From Rhizobium sp. L51/94 (GTDB taxonomy: Bacteria; Pseudomonadota; Alphaproteobacteria; Rhizobiales; Rhizobiaceae): DNA of 64,000 bases. The stretch spans positions 1 to 64,000 of the forward strand of contig NZ_CP072144.1 in the NCBI RefSeq assembly GCF_019355555.1, in the 5' to 3' direction. Of the stretch, positions 25,255-33,617 are shown piece after piece (within the stretch, counting starts at the first letter, position 1; each line of letters opens with the position of its first letter). The notes under the pieces are model-generated. The model searched no databases, was not told the DNA's origin, and saw nothing but the letters and a program-made list of their open reading frames with translations. The position numbers were made by a program, and so were the translations under genes.

Positions 25255-26471
25255 GGACGGTTTCCAATAACGTGACGGGAGGAGGGGGTAGGGGAGGCGT
25301 AGAGAACAGCGAGCAACATGGCGCACAATGACAGGCCGGCAATGATAGCCGATCCCACATCGACGGCGAAGTTCAAGCCGTAGAGTGTGGCAATCTTCCC
25401 GAGCAGGAGTGCTGCCAGCCCCTGGGCGAGATAGGCAACCAGGAACAGCGCCGACAAGGTACCGCCGCGATGGCGTGGCGGCGCATTGGCGTTCAAGAGC
25501 CCAAGCCCGCCGGAAAACAGCAGGCTGTAGGATATGCCGCCGAACACGAGCGCCGTTGCAAACAGGCTGAGCGAATGCTGGCTGGCGGAAAAGGCAAGCA
25601 GGCCAACTGCAGTCAGCGAGGAAAGACCTCCGATCAAGATCGTGGCGGACGACTTCAGGCCTCTGGCGGGGATAGCAACCGCGCCACCGACGAAGGCGAA
25701 GAGTGCGATGGTGGCGCCGTTGACCATGGCATTCGGCGAGCCGATCACGTCATGGGCGATCTGTGCCCCGAGTGACAGGATGATGGTGCCCATCGCATAG
25801 GACGCAGTGACGGCGATGGTTGAAGTCGCGAAAATCTTGCGCAGGCCGCGCGGGATGACGATGGCCTTGAACCGCCAGGGGCCGGAGGCCTCCGTGCTGA
25901 GATGGCGGGGAAGAAACCAGGTCGCCGCAAATATGCCGGCAAGAACCACGAGAAGCACGATGAAATTCAGGCGCGTCGGAAACGGTGCATATTGTATCAG
26001 TGCGCCGCCAACCAGCGCTGCGCATATCAGGCCGGTGACCTGGGCGAGCGTAGTAATGGCGCTGGCTTTTTGACCTTGACCCGGCGCGCTGAATTCCACG
26101 AGTGCGGCAGCCGACGGCCCGGCAGAAAGTCCGACCCCGATGCCCATGAAAGCGCGTCCGACCAGTACCCACCAGACATCCGGCGCCACCGCGAACAGCA
26201 ACACACCGATCAGCGAAGCGGCCAACCCGAACAACATCGTCTTGCGACGACCGACATAATCGGAAATATCGCCGAAACCCACAAGGACCAGGACCACCAC
26301 GATGGGATAGATCGCAAAGATTGCCGTCGTGGCAAACGGCGTCAGGCCCCACTGCCTGGCATAGAGCGGGTAGGTCATGGCCGGTGCAGCACTGGTCCAT
26401 AGCGTGTGGGCAACGACTGCAGCGGCCGTCCAGAAGCTCGCCCGGCGACTGAAAGTGAAGCGATTGAGCAT
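25251..26471 (-). CDS. MFS transporter
   Basis: A 406-residue major facilitator with about twelve hydrophobic segments and the loop 2-3 motif GFGDISDYVGRRKTMLFG. It has no obvious substrate signature; it could be a drug or aromatic-compound exporter. ATG 26471 (MLNRFTFSRRASFW) has AGGGA upstream; a longer extension is not favoured. It is coupled to the downstream flavin oxidoreductase by an ATGA overlap and is preceded by the amine oxidase gene after 168 bases. Confidence 0.88.
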   Translation of the reverse strand: MLNRFTFSRRASFWTAAAVVAHTLWTSAAPAMTYPLYARQWGLTPFATTAIFAIYPIVVVLVLVGFGDISDYVGRRKTMLFGLAASLIGVLLFAVAPDVWWVLVGRAFMGIGVGLSAGPSAAALVEFSAPGQGQKASAITTLAQVTGLICAALVGGALIQYAPFPTRLNFIVLLVVLAGIFAATWFLPRHLSTEASGPWRFKAIVIPRGLRKIFATSTIAVTASYAMGTIILSLGAQIAHDVIGSPNAMVNGATIALFAFVGGAVAIPARGLKSSATILIGGLSSLTAVGLLAFSASQHSLSLFATALVFGGISYSLLFSGGLGLLNANAPPRHRGGTLSALFLVAYLAQGLAALLLGKIATLYGLNFAVDVGSAIIAGLSLCAMLLAVLYASPTPSSRHVIGNRP

Positions 26472-26639
26472 GTCTAATCCCTGTCGATACTGCGAAACCC
26501 AAGACAGGGCATCAGAAGAGCATGGTGGAGCCGCCATATGACGGCTTATCGATTGTCGAATCGAATACGTAAGGTGCGGCGATAGGCCGGATATAAGGCT
26601 GTGTCGCGCTCAAAAGTATCTCGCGGAAAATATGGTAGG

Positions 26640-27926
26640 CTAGCTTTCGTTTGCAAGTGCATTGGCTGCAGGTGCTGGCGCAGCATCGATAATCCTTTCA
26701 GCCGCTGCAACGCCTGTCTCGAAGGCGCCATGGGCCGTGGAATAACGCGCCACGGAACAAGCTTCGCCGGCAAACAACAAGCGTCCGTCGACGGGCTCGG
26801 CGAGCACGCCGCGCGCAGAAACAGCGCCCGGCCTGGCATAGGCATAAGCGCCACCGATATGCGGTGATGTTGCCCAGCCGGACATCGTCACAAATTCCAG
26901 ATCGCCGCGAATTGCGCTTCCGAAGACGCCTCCCAGTTCATCGCGCGCAAACGCCAGCGCCGCAGCATCGCCCGCCCTTTCCAGATCATGGGCAAGCGGA
27001 CCGGCGAAGTAGGCCTCGATGATCGGCTGACCAAAGGCGCGGATATGATAGCTGCCAGTGGCACTCGTCGTGGCTGAGCCGTAGGCCTGCGTATCCACCG
27101 GCAAATCGAGATCGGAAGGCAAGCGCAGAAAAAGCTTGTTGGCGAGGCCAAGGGGCAGGGAGGCCGCCGCCTCGATCTTGTGCGGCAAGGCTGGCGTAAA
27201 ACGTATGGTCTCTCGCGCCACCATATCGGTGGACAGCGTGACGATCACCCAGCGTGCCATCAACGCCCCCCGATTGGTCTCGACGACGACAGACGTGCGA
27301 GAGCGGTGGTCTATGCCGGTCACGACTGTATGAAGCGAAATGGGCAATGTACCGGCGTAAGTGCTGATCAGCGCCCCGTAGCCCTCACGCACCCGCCAGT
27401 CGGGACCCTCGCCAGGCGCGTAGTTGGCATAGTCCAGAAGGGAGGACTGATCCAGCGCTGCGCCGTTCAGATAGGTCCCGATCGCCTCGATCCGAGGGTT
27501 CCAGGGGTTATCCGGCTCGAGCAAGTCCGAAAGGGGTTTGTCGGACTCTCCCCGATAATTCTCGGCGCGCTCGAAGAAGTCACCGATTGCCGCATATGCC
27601 GCTTCGTCGTTCTGCAGCCGGCGGCCGCCGTCGCTCCATGGCGCCGGTGTCTGGTCAACGACCAGCCCCAGGTCACCTGCAACAGAAGTCCATGCATTGG
27701 TTTGGGCGCCATGGAGCCAGCCGCAACCGAGATCGACAGGTTGTCCTGCCAGGAGTTTCGGTCGAACCGTGAGCGCCCGACCACCGATATGCGCGCCGGC
27801 CTCAAGAATTTGCAGCGATAAGTCCGGACGGACGGTTTGCAAGTGGCGTCCGGCGGCAATGCCGGCGGCGCCGGCGCCGATGATGATCACGTCCACCTCG
27901 CGGCGGACGACTGCCTGCGACAGCAT
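26640..27926 (-). CDS. FAD-dependent amine oxidase
   Basis: A 428-residue flavoprotein of the monoamine oxidase/polyamine oxidase family. It has a Rossmann dinucleotide site VDVIIIGAGAAGIAAGRHLQ, the GGR motif IGGRALTVRP, and the C-terminal FAD motif LLFAGEACS with YSTAHGAFETGV. Lacking a signal peptide, it is probably cytosolic. It likely oxidises a primary amine or polyamine to an aldehyde with release of H2O2. It is divergent from the MarR gene across a 297-base gap, which suggests MarR control. Confidence 0.88.
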   Translation of the reverse strand: MLSQAVVRREVDVIIIGAGAAGIAAGRHLQTVRPDLSLQILEAGAHIGGRALTVRPKLLAGQPVDLGCGWLHGAQTNAWTSVAGDLGLVVDQTPAPWSDGGRRLQNDEAAYAAIGDFFERAENYRGESDKPLSDLLEPDNPWNPRIEAIGTYLNGAALDQSSLLDYANYAPGEGPDWRVREGYGALISTYAGTLPISLHTVVTGIDHRSRTSVVVETNRGALMARWVIVTLSTDMVARETIRFTPALPHKIEAAASLPLGLANKLFLRLPSDLDLPVDTQAYGSATTSATGSYHIRAFGQPIIEAYFAGPLAHDLERAGDAAALAFARDELGGVFGSAIRGDLEFVTMSGWATSPHIGGAYAYARPGAVSARGVLAEPVDGRLLFAGEACSVARYSTAHGAFETGVAAAERIIDAAPAPAANALANES

Positions 27927-28176
27927 TTGTGTCTCCGATTAAAAGGACATCATTAAACACGGGATGCCCCAGATCGACAGGGGGATTTACGCGGCGCGCA
28001 TTCACCATTTCGGCACCAGATCGGTCTCACTGCCAGAACTTTTGCCGGGGCCCAGTGTCAGCCGCCTTGCCGACAATCGAGGAAGACTTTTTTACCGATA
28101 AAAAACGTCGGCCCGTCGCAATTTTCGTGCTTAAAAGGCGGCATCCGTTTAAAGGAAACAACTACGGGCGATAGCC

Positions 28177-28196
28177 ATTGTCTATCGTAAGACAAT
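28177..28196. promoter_or_regulatory. Palindrome upstream of marR, candidate operator
   Basis: ATTGTCT (28177-28183) and AGACAAT (28190-28196) are perfect complements around six bases. The site ends 27 bases before the MarR start, within the divergent gap to the amine oxidase gene. Its size and place fit a MarR dimer site. Confidence 0.5.
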
Positions 28197-28223
28197 ATTT
28201 GAAAATGCAGCGTCGAAATCAGA

Positions 28224-28694
28224 GTGAATGCTATGCCGATGAGAGAGTTGCACGAGCGGATGGGCGTTAATCTTGTGCTCCTGGCCCGCCTTTACCGTAG
28301 GGCCCTGGATGGTGCTCTGAAGCCTTACGAGCTATCGGAGGCCACCGTTCTGCCAATGCGCTACATTGCCCGCCTCGGCGACAACATCCGTCAGGGCACT
28401 CTTGCCGATGTCCTCAATCTGGAGGGACCGACGTTGGTACGGGTTCTCGACCAGCTTACGGAGTTGGGCTATATCGATCGTATCGAAGACCCGCAGGATC
28501 GACGCGCCAAAACGTTGCGTCTGACAGCCGCCGGACAGGCGCTGAACACCGAGTTAAGCAACGTATTGGCAAAGCTCCGTGCCGAGCTTTTCGAGGGCGC
28601 AAGCGAAGACGATGTGAATGCAACCCTCCGCGTGATGTCGCAACTCGATGCCAATCTTCAGCGCCGGCGCCGGCTCGAGCCGACAGCGGATTAA
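28224..28694 (+). CDS. MarR-family transcriptional regulator
   Basis: A 156-residue winged-helix regulator. Motifs include LSEATVLPMRYIARLG, the recognition region LADVLNLEGPTLVRVLDQL and the wing YIDRIEDPQDRRAKTLRLTA, typical of MarR. MarR proteins often sense phenolics or oxidants and repress neighbouring efflux or catabolic genes; the amine oxidase, MFS and ene-reductase genes are the likely targets. The start could be GTG 28224, ATG 28233 or ATG 28239, as no strong Shine-Dalgarno decides it. Confidence 0.88.
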   Translation: MNAMPMRELHERMGVNLVLLARLYRRALDGALKPYELSEATVLPMRYIARLGDNIRQGTLADVLNLEGPTLVRVLDQLTELGYIDRIEDPQDRRAKTLRLTAAGQALNTELSNVLAKLRAELFEGASEDDVNATLRVMSQLDANLQRRRRLEPTAD

Positions 28695-28898
28695 GCATGG
28701 CGACGGACAGTCGACGGATCCGGCAGAAAGGTCAGCGTCGAATTAAACACGAAACGGCCTCATTGGTTGTATACACCTGCCTGAGATGGCCGCATGGGAT
28801 ATACGGGGATCGTCCGGCGAGATAACATCGGTCTCGTTTCATAGGCAGATAGTTCCACACTGTCAGCTAGCTCTTCCTTCCATTGCGCAGAAAGTCCA

Positions 28899-29960
28899 AT
28901 GCCGGTGCATAACGCCACGACTAAGCCCGCTCTTGCGGACGTTTCATCCGCTCCTGCTGATATTACCAACGAAAAAGCCTGGCTCAAGATCCTGTCGAAA
29001 TATCGCCAGCCACGCGGTACTCGTAGCGCGTTCGAACTGGCAGTGACCGTCATCCCCTTTATCGTTTTCTGGGTACTGTCCTGGATCGCCGTTCACTACA
29101 GCTTCTGGCCCGGCCTAATCCTGATTGTTCCGGCAGCGGCGTTTCTGCTGCGCCTGTTTATGATCCAGCACGATTGCGGCCATGGCTCGTTTTTCGCCCG
29201 CCGTCGCGTCGACGACTGGACGGGCCGTATCATTGGCGTGCTGACGCTGACACCTTACGACTATTGGCGTCGCGCCCATGCCGAACACCACGCCTCTGCC
29301 GGCAATCTGGACGAACGCGGCGTCGGTGACATCGCCACGCTGACGATTGCGGAATACAAGGCTCTGTCGCTTCGCGGCCGCATGACGTACCGCCTCTATC
29401 GCAACCCGGTGGTCATGTTCGGCATCGGGCCGATCTGGCTGTTTCTCTTCAAGCAGCGGCTGCCATTCGGCATGATGCGCTCCGGGCTGCAGCCATGGGT
29501 ATCGACGATGGCGACCAACGCCGCCGTCGCGGTGGTCGCCGGCCTGCTCATGTGGGCCGTCGGCGTCGTGCCGTTCCTGCTGGTGCACTTGCCGATCGTC
29601 GTGCTCGCCGGCGCCGCAGGCATCTGGCTGTTCTACGTCCAGCACCAGTTCGAAGAAACCCATTGGTCCGAGCCGCCGGAGTGGCAGTTTCCCCACGCCG
29701 CCCTGCACGGTGCATCGAATTACGACTTGCCGGCCCCGCTGATGTGGATCACCGCCAATATCGGTATCCATCATGTCCATCACCTTGCCAGTCGAGTCCC
29801 TTACTACCGGTTACCGGAAGTGCTGCGCGACCATCCGCAATTGCGCAATGTCGGGCGTATCACGATCATGGAAAGCATCCGCTGCGTAAAGCTCGTCCTC
29901 TGGGACGAGAAGACCCGCCGCCTCGTGTCGTTCCGCGACGCAGCCGCCCTGCCAGCATAA
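28899..29960 (+). CDS. Membrane fatty acid desaturase
   Basis: A 353-residue integral membrane di-iron enzyme with three histidine boxes: HDCGH (91-95), HAEHH (127-131) and HHVHH (291-295). Hydrophobic segments lie around residues 46-85, 171-190 and 205-245. This box pattern is that of acyl-lipid desaturases of the DesA/omega-type family, which introduce a double bond into membrane fatty acids, often in response to cold. A terminator-like hairpin follows. The regiospecificity cannot be told from sequence. No strong Shine-Dalgarno precedes ATG 28899. Confidence 0.9.
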   Translation: MPVHNATTKPALADVSSAPADITNEKAWLKILSKYRQPRGTRSAFELAVTVIPFIVFWVLSWIAVHYSFWPGLILIVPAAAFLLRLFMIQHDCGHGSFFARRRVDDWTGRIIGVLTLTPYDYWRRAHAEHHASAGNLDERGVGDIATLTIAEYKALSLRGRMTYRLYRNPVVMFGIGPIWLFLFKQRLPFGMMRSGLQPWVSTMATNAAVAVVAGLLMWAVGVVPFLLVHLPIVVLAGAAGIWLFYVQHQFEETHWSEPPEWQFPHAALHGASNYDLPAPLMWITANIGIHHVHHLASRVPYYRLPEVLRDHPQLRNVGRITIMESIRCVKLVLWDEKTRRLVSFRDAAALPA

Positions 29961-30347
29961 GCCAAAAATCGGCCGGCGGACCTTCCGCCGGCACCTCACA
30001 GCCAACTGAATACCTTGTCGCAGTCAGCGAGGCCGCAGCAGCACCATTGCGGCTGCACAGGCGACGAGAAACGCCACGCACCAGAACAGTCCGCGTTTCA
30101 ATTGACGCAGCCGACGCGTCCGGCCGCCATACCAATCATACACCAACGCCTTACTCCACCCGTACCCCTATGCGGGAGGACGATAGCCCTTTCTGCGCGC
30201 TCGGCAAGCGGCGGCTTTCGCACGCGACGCACAGCAAAGCCGTCTGGATCGCTGGTAGAACTCACCCAATCGTCGGAAAGACTGCAGCACAACGCAAATA
30301 GCCGGCCTTTCAAGGGCCGGCTAGTATTTGAATTTGCTGTGGAAAAC
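29961..30347. other. Gene-free gap with two hairpins
   Basis: No credible gene is seen in these 387 bases. A nine-bp stem GCCGGCGGA/TCCGCCGGC (29972-29980/29984-29992) lies just after the desaturase; T-rich sequence follows it only on the minus strand. A second stem AGCCGGCC/GGCCGGCT (30300-30307/30315-30322) lies just after the 3' end of the DUF6481 gene and fits as its transcript end. Confidence 0.5.
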
Positions 30348-30728
30348 CTAGCGCTGGCGGGCCTTGCGGGCTGCATAGCGGCGGTCGCGTTCGGCCTTGC
30401 GGGCGGCCTCGTCGGCGGCCATCTGCTCGACGCTCTTTACAGCTTCGGCTTCCTGGGCTTCGGCATGAGCCTTCGCTTCGGCACTGGCGGCAGCGGTCTT
30501 GGCTGCGGCTTCGGCCAGCTGGCGCGCATATTCCTCGCGCTTTTCCTGCTCGCGTTCGGCACGGCGCGCTTCACGCGCTTCCGCTGCTGCCGCACGCTCC
30601 GCGCGCTTGGCGACCACATCCGGGTCGGTCGGCTTCGGAGCGGTGGCGAATTTCGTCAAAAGCTGCTTCTTGGCTTCGGTGGCAGCCTTGCGGCGCTCGG
30701 CAAAGCCATTATCGTTTACGTGTCTCAA
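30348..30728 (-). CDS. DUF6481 family protein
   Basis: A 126-residue, Ala/Glu/Arg/Lys-rich and nearly wholly helical protein, probably a long coiled coil, with NGFAERRKAATEAKKQLL near the start and a basic C-terminus (ERDRRYAARKARQR). This is the pattern of DUF6481, found in rhizobia and of unknown function. The start appears to be TTG 30728, with AAGGA seven bases upstream; no ATG fits. It is followed by the small gene at 30769-30981 lying upstream in the same direction, 40 bases away, and so may be co-transcribed with it. Confidence 0.65.
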   Translation of the reverse strand: MRHVNDNGFAERRKAATEAKKQLLTKFATAPKPTDPDVVAKRAERAAAAEAREARRAEREQEKREEYARQLAEAAAKTAAASAEAKAHAEAQEAEAVKSVEQMAADEAARKAERDRRYAARKARQR

Positions 30729-30768
30729 GCGGTCGTCGTCCTTATTGGTGGTTTTGCCTCATGGCTTC

Positions 30769-30981
30769 TCAGCGCTTTGTGGCTTTCTTCGGCTTGCCTA
30801 CCTGTGGCACAGCATTGGCTTCTTTTTCAAGTCGCAATTCCCGAAGACGGGCTGTCTTGGCGTCGCGATCGGCGGCGACTTCGTCGATTTCGGATATTGT
30901 CCTGGTCCGAGCCAGGTATTCCGTTTGCGTCTTGCTGAAAGCGATTTCAGCCTGTTCGCGGGATTTCGAATTCTCCGTCAC
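30769..30981 (-). CDS. Small charged hypothetical protein
   Basis: A 70-residue hydrophilic helical protein (AEIAFSKTQTEYLARTRTIS; AKTARLRELRLEKEANAV) with a Lys-rich end. GTG 30981 is the likely start, with GAGGAGG nine bases upstream. Its KTARLRxLRLxxEA segment matches the 60-residue protein at 23804-23986. Unknown function; a nucleic-acid-binding role is possible from the charge but not shown. It lies between a cspA gene and the DUF6481 gene, all on minus. Confidence 0.6.
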   Translation of the reverse strand: MTENSKSREQAEIAFSKTQTEYLARTRTISEIDEVAADRDAKTARLRELRLEKEANAVPQVGKPKKATKR

Positions 30982-31021
30982 GTTTCAATCCTCCTCAAAG
31001 CGTGTCGTCGGTATTGAAGCG

Positions 31022-31049
31022 AAAAAGGCCAGACTATAGGTCTGACCTT
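31022..31049 (-). terminator. Rho-independent terminator of the second cspA
   Basis: On the minus strand AAGGTCAGAC (31049-31040) pairs with GTCTGGCCTT (31034-31025) with one G-U, and five T residues follow (to 31022). It lies about 64 bases after the cspA stop. Confidence 0.75.
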
Positions 31050-31112
31050 CCCTTGGACTAAAGCCCCTGCATCATGCCAGTACATCCGTGGTCATGGCGA
31101 GGCTAAAGACCG

Positions 31113-31322
31113 TTAAGCAGCCTGGAGCTGGCCGGCAGACATTTTGCCAGACTTGTTGTCACGCTCAAGCTCGAAAGAAAGCTTCTGGCCTTCGACAATT
31201 TCGCGCATCCCTGCACGCTCGACAGCCGAGATGTGTACGAACACGTCCGCGCCGCCGTTGTCAGGCTGAATGAAGCCGAAGCCCTTGGTGGAGTTGAACC
31301 ATTTTACTGTGCCGGTGGTCAT
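31113..31322 (-). CDS. Cold-shock protein, second copy
   Basis: A 69-residue CspA-family protein (MTTGTVKWFNSTKGFGFIQP, VFVHIS) that is highly similar to the one at 17276 in its first 47 residues and diverges towards the C-terminus (MREIVEGQKLSFELERDNKS). It binds single-stranded nucleic acid. ATG 31322 has AAAGG upstream; more upstream in-frame sequence belongs to the leader. It has its own promoter with a leader of about 135 bases and a terminator, so it is probably a lone unit. Confidence 0.92.
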   Translation of the reverse strand: MTTGTVKWFNSTKGFGFIQPDNGGADVFVHISAVERAGMREIVEGQKLSFELERDNKSGKMSAGQLQAA

Positions 31323-31698
31323 GACGAACCCTTTCCATTGCAACATCGTTTTTCGCAGAGCGATACTCGGCGAATAAATTTTCGATTTTTGAAAGGGGAA
31401 TTTCGTAAAGAAAGCGTCAAGCGCCAGCAAACACAAATATCGCAAACAACTACCGATGACTTTTTAGTAGCCGAACCGCTCCTCTTTGTCAACTCTTGGC
31501 GCACCCTTCGGGCTGCCACACCGCGTTTACAAGCTCCAGCTAAATTTTTACGGCATTATATATTGTCCTCTAATATGAACGGGAATGACGTACGAATCGG
31601 ATCATCGCTTCCATGACCGGCGAAAAAATATAGCATGGCCGCTTTTCCAGAATCGATGCAGCCTCCGGCGCATGCAGGCTGTGAAGGGCATTTGAACG
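31323..31698. promoter_or_regulatory. Long AT-rich leader/promoter region of the second cspA
   Basis: A 376-base gap, AT-rich and free of credible genes. On the minus strand TTGACA (31492-31487), a 17-base spacer and TACTAA (31469-31464) form a plausible promoter. The predicted transcript start near 31457 gives an untranslated leader of about 135 nt before cspA, typical of cold-shock mRNAs. Towards 31698 the promoter of the transglutaminase gene is expected, but no clear pair is seen. Confidence 0.5.
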
Positions 31699-32643
31699 AT
31701 GACTGTCTTTTCCGTCAAACATATCACGGTCTACCGCTATAAGAAGCCAGTCGCTTTCGGGGAGCACCGGCTGATGTTCCGCCCGCGCGACAGCTTCGAC
31801 CAGCGGCTCCTCGAATCGACACTGCTCGTCGAGCCGAAACCCAGCAGCGTCCGATGGATTCTCGACGTCTTCGGAAACTGTGTCGCGCTGGTGAACATTT
31901 CCGAGCCGGCCAGCGAGTTGCGCTTCGAAACAAGGATCCGTCTCGACCACACGCCCCAGGTGGCCCTGAACCTTCAGATCGACGACACCGCTCTGCAATA
32001 TCCGTTCGCCTATGACCCCGACGAAGTCGCAGACCTCCGGCCGACCATAGAGCGTCACTATCCTGATCCGCATGACATAGTCGGCAAATGGGCGCGCCAG
32101 TTCGTCCGCATCGGGCAGCCGACTGCGACCGGCCAGTTGCTGATGACGATGTGCTTTGCCATCCATGAAAGCTTCGCCTACGCACGCCGCTCTGCGCGCG
32201 GCACGCAGTTGCCGATCGAGACGCTGAAGCTGCGCAAGGGAACCTGTCGCGATTTCGCACTGCTGATGATCGAGGCGGCCCGCTCACTCGGCCTCGCCGC
32301 TCGCTTCGTCACCGGTTACGTCTTCGTTCCCAGCCGCAACGATTCAGCGATACGGGGCGGCGGCTCCACCCATGCCTGGTGCCAGGTCTATCTGCCCGGC
32401 GCCGGGTGGGTCGAATTCGATCCGACCAACGGAATTGTTGGAAATCGCGATCTGATCCGTGTCGGCGTTGCTCGCGATCCGCGCCAGGCAATCCCACTCA
32501 CCGGCAGTTATGACGGAGAAGCTGAGGATTATGACGACATGACGGTACAGGTAAACGTGACAACCGAGCGGAGTGCAGGTACGCTTCCGGAAAGGGCCGA
32601 AAGAGCCATGGAACAGTCTCTCTCCTGCAACGTTCAACGGTAG
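31699..32643 (+). CDS. Transglutaminase-like cysteine protease family protein
   Basis: A 314-residue protein with an N-terminal beta domain (VFSVKHITVYRYKKPVAFGE) typical of bacterial transglutaminase-like proteins and a papain-like core. The triad is visible: C183 (KGTCRDFALL), H225 (GSTHAWCQVY) and D241 (WVEFDPTNG). No signal peptide is seen, so it is probably cytosolic. Such proteins are thought to act as peptidases or amidohydrolases; the substrate is unknown. A second, shorter member follows after 44 bases in the same direction. Confidence 0.85.
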   Translation: MTVFSVKHITVYRYKKPVAFGEHRLMFRPRDSFDQRLLESTLLVEPKPSSVRWILDVFGNCVALVNISEPASELRFETRIRLDHTPQVALNLQIDDTALQYPFAYDPDEVADLRPTIERHYPDPHDIVGKWARQFVRIGQPTATGQLLMTMCFAIHESFAYARRSARGTQLPIETLKLRKGTCRDFALLMIEAARSLGLAARFVTGYVFVPSRNDSAIRGGGSTHAWCQVYLPGAGWVEFDPTNGIVGNRDLIRVGVARDPRQAIPLTGSYDGEAEDYDDMTVQVNVTTERSAGTLPERAERAMEQSLSCNVQR

Positions 32644-32687
32644 CTCATGCCAATTTGCATGGGTTTCCCATAAACAAAGGCTAAGTG

Positions 32688-33500
32688 ATGAAAATAAGTG
32701 CCGGCTTCAGCATTGCGTACGACTGCCCGCAGCCAACTCCTATGTTGCTGTGCCTGAACATTCACCCGTCGCGGCGCATTGACCTGTTGTCCGACCAGGT
32801 CCTTACCTTTGACAGGGACATCGAAGCTTCAGGCTACACCGACAGTTTTGGCAACGCATGCACACGCATCGTGGCGCCCGCCGGCGTAACGACAATTTCC
32901 ACTGCCTTCGAAATCTACGATACCGGCCTGCCGGACAATATTCCGGTGGATGCCGTGCAGCACGAGATCAAGGATCTGCCGAACGACGTGCTCGTCTACC
33001 TGCTGGGCAGCCGCTATTGCGACACAGATCGGCTGGCGAACTTCGCCTGGTCGCAATTCGGCAATACACCTTTCGGCTGGCAGCGCGTCAAGGCGATCCT
33101 CGATTTTGCCCATAACCAGATCAGGTTCGACTACCAGCAGGCCGATTCCACCCGCAGCGCCTATGGCGGCTTCATAGATCGGGTCGGCGTCTGCCGCGAC
33201 TACGCGCATCTCGCCATCACGCTTTGCCGCTGCATGAACATTCCGGCGCGCTATTGCACCGGCTATCTCGGCGATATCGGCGTGCCCATCGATGTTAACC
33301 CGATGGATTTCAGCGCATGGTTCGAAGTCTATCTCGGTGGCAACTGGCATACGGTCGATGCTCGTCACAACAAGCCGCGCATTGGCCGTATCCTGATGGC
33401 AACCGGTCGCGATGCCACAGACGTCGCCCTGACCACGAATTTCGGCCCGGCGAACCTGGTGCGGTTTGAAGTGGTTACTGACGAGATTGCTGCCGAGTAA
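32688..33500 (+). CDS. Transglutaminase-like protein with Ser at the His position
   Basis: A 270-residue protein of the same superfamily (MKISAGFSIAYDCPQPTPML, PFGWQRVKAILDFAHNQI). The nucleophile C169 (GVCRDYAHL) and D224 (HTVDARHN) are present. However, the segment that usually reads HAW reads DFSAWFEVYLGG, giving Ser209 where the catalytic histidine is expected. Either another residue serves as base (H221 is near) or the protein has changed or lost activity. ATG 32688 has AAGG upstream. It is likely co-transcribed with the preceding gene. Confidence 0.8.
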   Translation: MKISAGFSIAYDCPQPTPMLLCLNIHPSRRIDLLSDQVLTFDRDIEASGYTDSFGNACTRIVAPAGVTTISTAFEIYDTGLPDNIPVDAVQHEIKDLPNDVLVYLLGSRYCDTDRLANFAWSQFGNTPFGWQRVKAILDFAHNQIRFDYQQADSTRSAYGGFIDRVGVCRDYAHLAITLCRCMNIPARYCTGYLGDIGVPIDVNPMDFSAWFEVYLGGNWHTVDARHNKPRIGRILMATGRDATDVALTTNFGPANLVRFEVVTDEIAAE

Positions 33501-33533
33501 CGGCTCTCCCCCCAACACCCACAGAAGTCCCTC

Positions 33534-33563
33534 CGGCGAATGCAACACCCGTTGCATTCGCCG
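33534..33563. promoter_or_regulatory. Perfect 13-bp hairpin upstream of ade
   Basis: CGGCGAATGCAAC (33534-33546) and GTTGCATTCGCCG (33551-33563) pair perfectly around ACCC. It lies between the transglutaminase stop and the adenine deaminase start, ending 54 bases before the latter. No U-run follows on plus. It may end the upstream message, or sit in the ade leader. Confidence 0.55.
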
Positions 33564-33617
33564 CTTGCGTTTGCGAGCATGCATCTTTGCACGGCCCCGA
33601 CAAGAGATTGGATTTCC

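Noticed and set aside
30015..30938. 307-codon plus-strand frame opposite the DUF6481 and small charged genes
   Set aside because: The minus-strand genes have ribosome sites and terminators; the plus frame is Gly/Leu/Phe-rich only because it mirrors Ala/Glu/Arg repeats.
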